A stretch of 64,000 nt of DNA from Bradyrhizobium jicamae (GTDB lineage Bacteria; Pseudomonadota; Alphaproteobacteria; Rhizobiales; Xanthobacteraceae), in NCBI RefSeq assembly GCF_018130695.1, contig NZ_JAFCJX010000001.1:124001-188000 (forward strand). The letters run 5' to 3'. Position numbers and translations under genes: made by a program. The notes below the pieces were generated by a model. It did not search any database, was not told where the DNA came from, and saw only the letters and a list, made by a program, of their open reading frames with translations. Below are positions 63,956-64,000 of the stretch, in pieces. The first letter of the stretch is position 1. The number at the start of each line of letters is the position of its first letter.

Positions 63956-64000
63956 GCTTCAGCTCCTGTCGTCGATCGACAGATGCGTGAAGCAAATTAC

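Overview
The window looks like a chromosome segment of a Bradyrhizobium-type alphaproteobacterium (order Hyphomicrobiales). This is inferred from the high GC, the dense operons with ATGA/GTGA overlaps, the fdsGBACD-type formate dehydrogenase, FixK/FNR boxes, the glnE / two-component / Do-protease neighbourhood, and several families of short palindromic intergenic repeats. I found no tRNA, rRNA, CRISPR array, transposase or prophage.

Layout. 1-3.5 kb: the end of a peptide-type ABC importer operon (two permeases, two ATPases), with a palindromic element wedged between the permease genes. 3.7-7.4 kb: a nitronate monooxygenase, a quinone-oxidoreductase-like MDR enzyme flanked by twin palindromes, an amidohydrolase and a CAP/SCP-domain secreted protein. 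7.7-9.8 kb: small exported or zinc-ribbon proteins, two of them behind FNR/FixK boxes at the same distance, and the frameshifted tail of a caspase-like gene. 9.9-13.3 kb: two tandem paralogues sharing a TolB-like plus TPR body, one fused to a class III nucleotide cyclase and one to an OmpR-type DNA-binding domain. 13.5-16 kb: a DUF1127 protein, a 770-base non-coding tract with a strong promoter-like sequence and structured repeats, and a long cation diffusion facilitator. 16.1-18.4 kb: a PAS histidine kinase.

18.5-24.4 kb: a spermidine/putrescine-type ABC importer operon with a DAO-family oxidase and a HAD hydrolase between its parts, divergent from a LysR regulator. 25.6-32.7 kb: a LysR regulator divergent from a complete NAD-dependent molybdenum formate dehydrogenase operon (fdsG, fdsB, fdsA, fdhD, fdsD). 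32.8-40.8 kb: glnE, a sensor kinase, its probable response regulator and a DegP-type protease, all on the minus strand. A RelE-like/Xre toxin-antitoxin pair on the plus strand is inserted between the kinase and the regulator.

41-64 kb: an exopolysaccharide locus. It encodes an FkbM methyltransferase, an ExoY-like initiating sugar transferase, a PPP-type phosphatase, an export protein, an outer-membrane beta-barrel, a tyrosine autokinase/co-polymerase, a VpsF-like polymerase candidate, four glycosyltransferases (three GT4-like and one WecG/TagA), two acyltransferases, a flippase, a GH10 glycanase and a second methyltransferase. It ends with a 939-residue RTX-type protein that combines a clan-A glycoside hydrolase, a CBM60-like xylan-binding module and tandem repeats of about 95 residues. 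Two polymer-cutting enzymes in one synthesis locus suggest that chain length or release of a beta-1,4-linked polymer is controlled enzymatically. This is the most promising system in the window.
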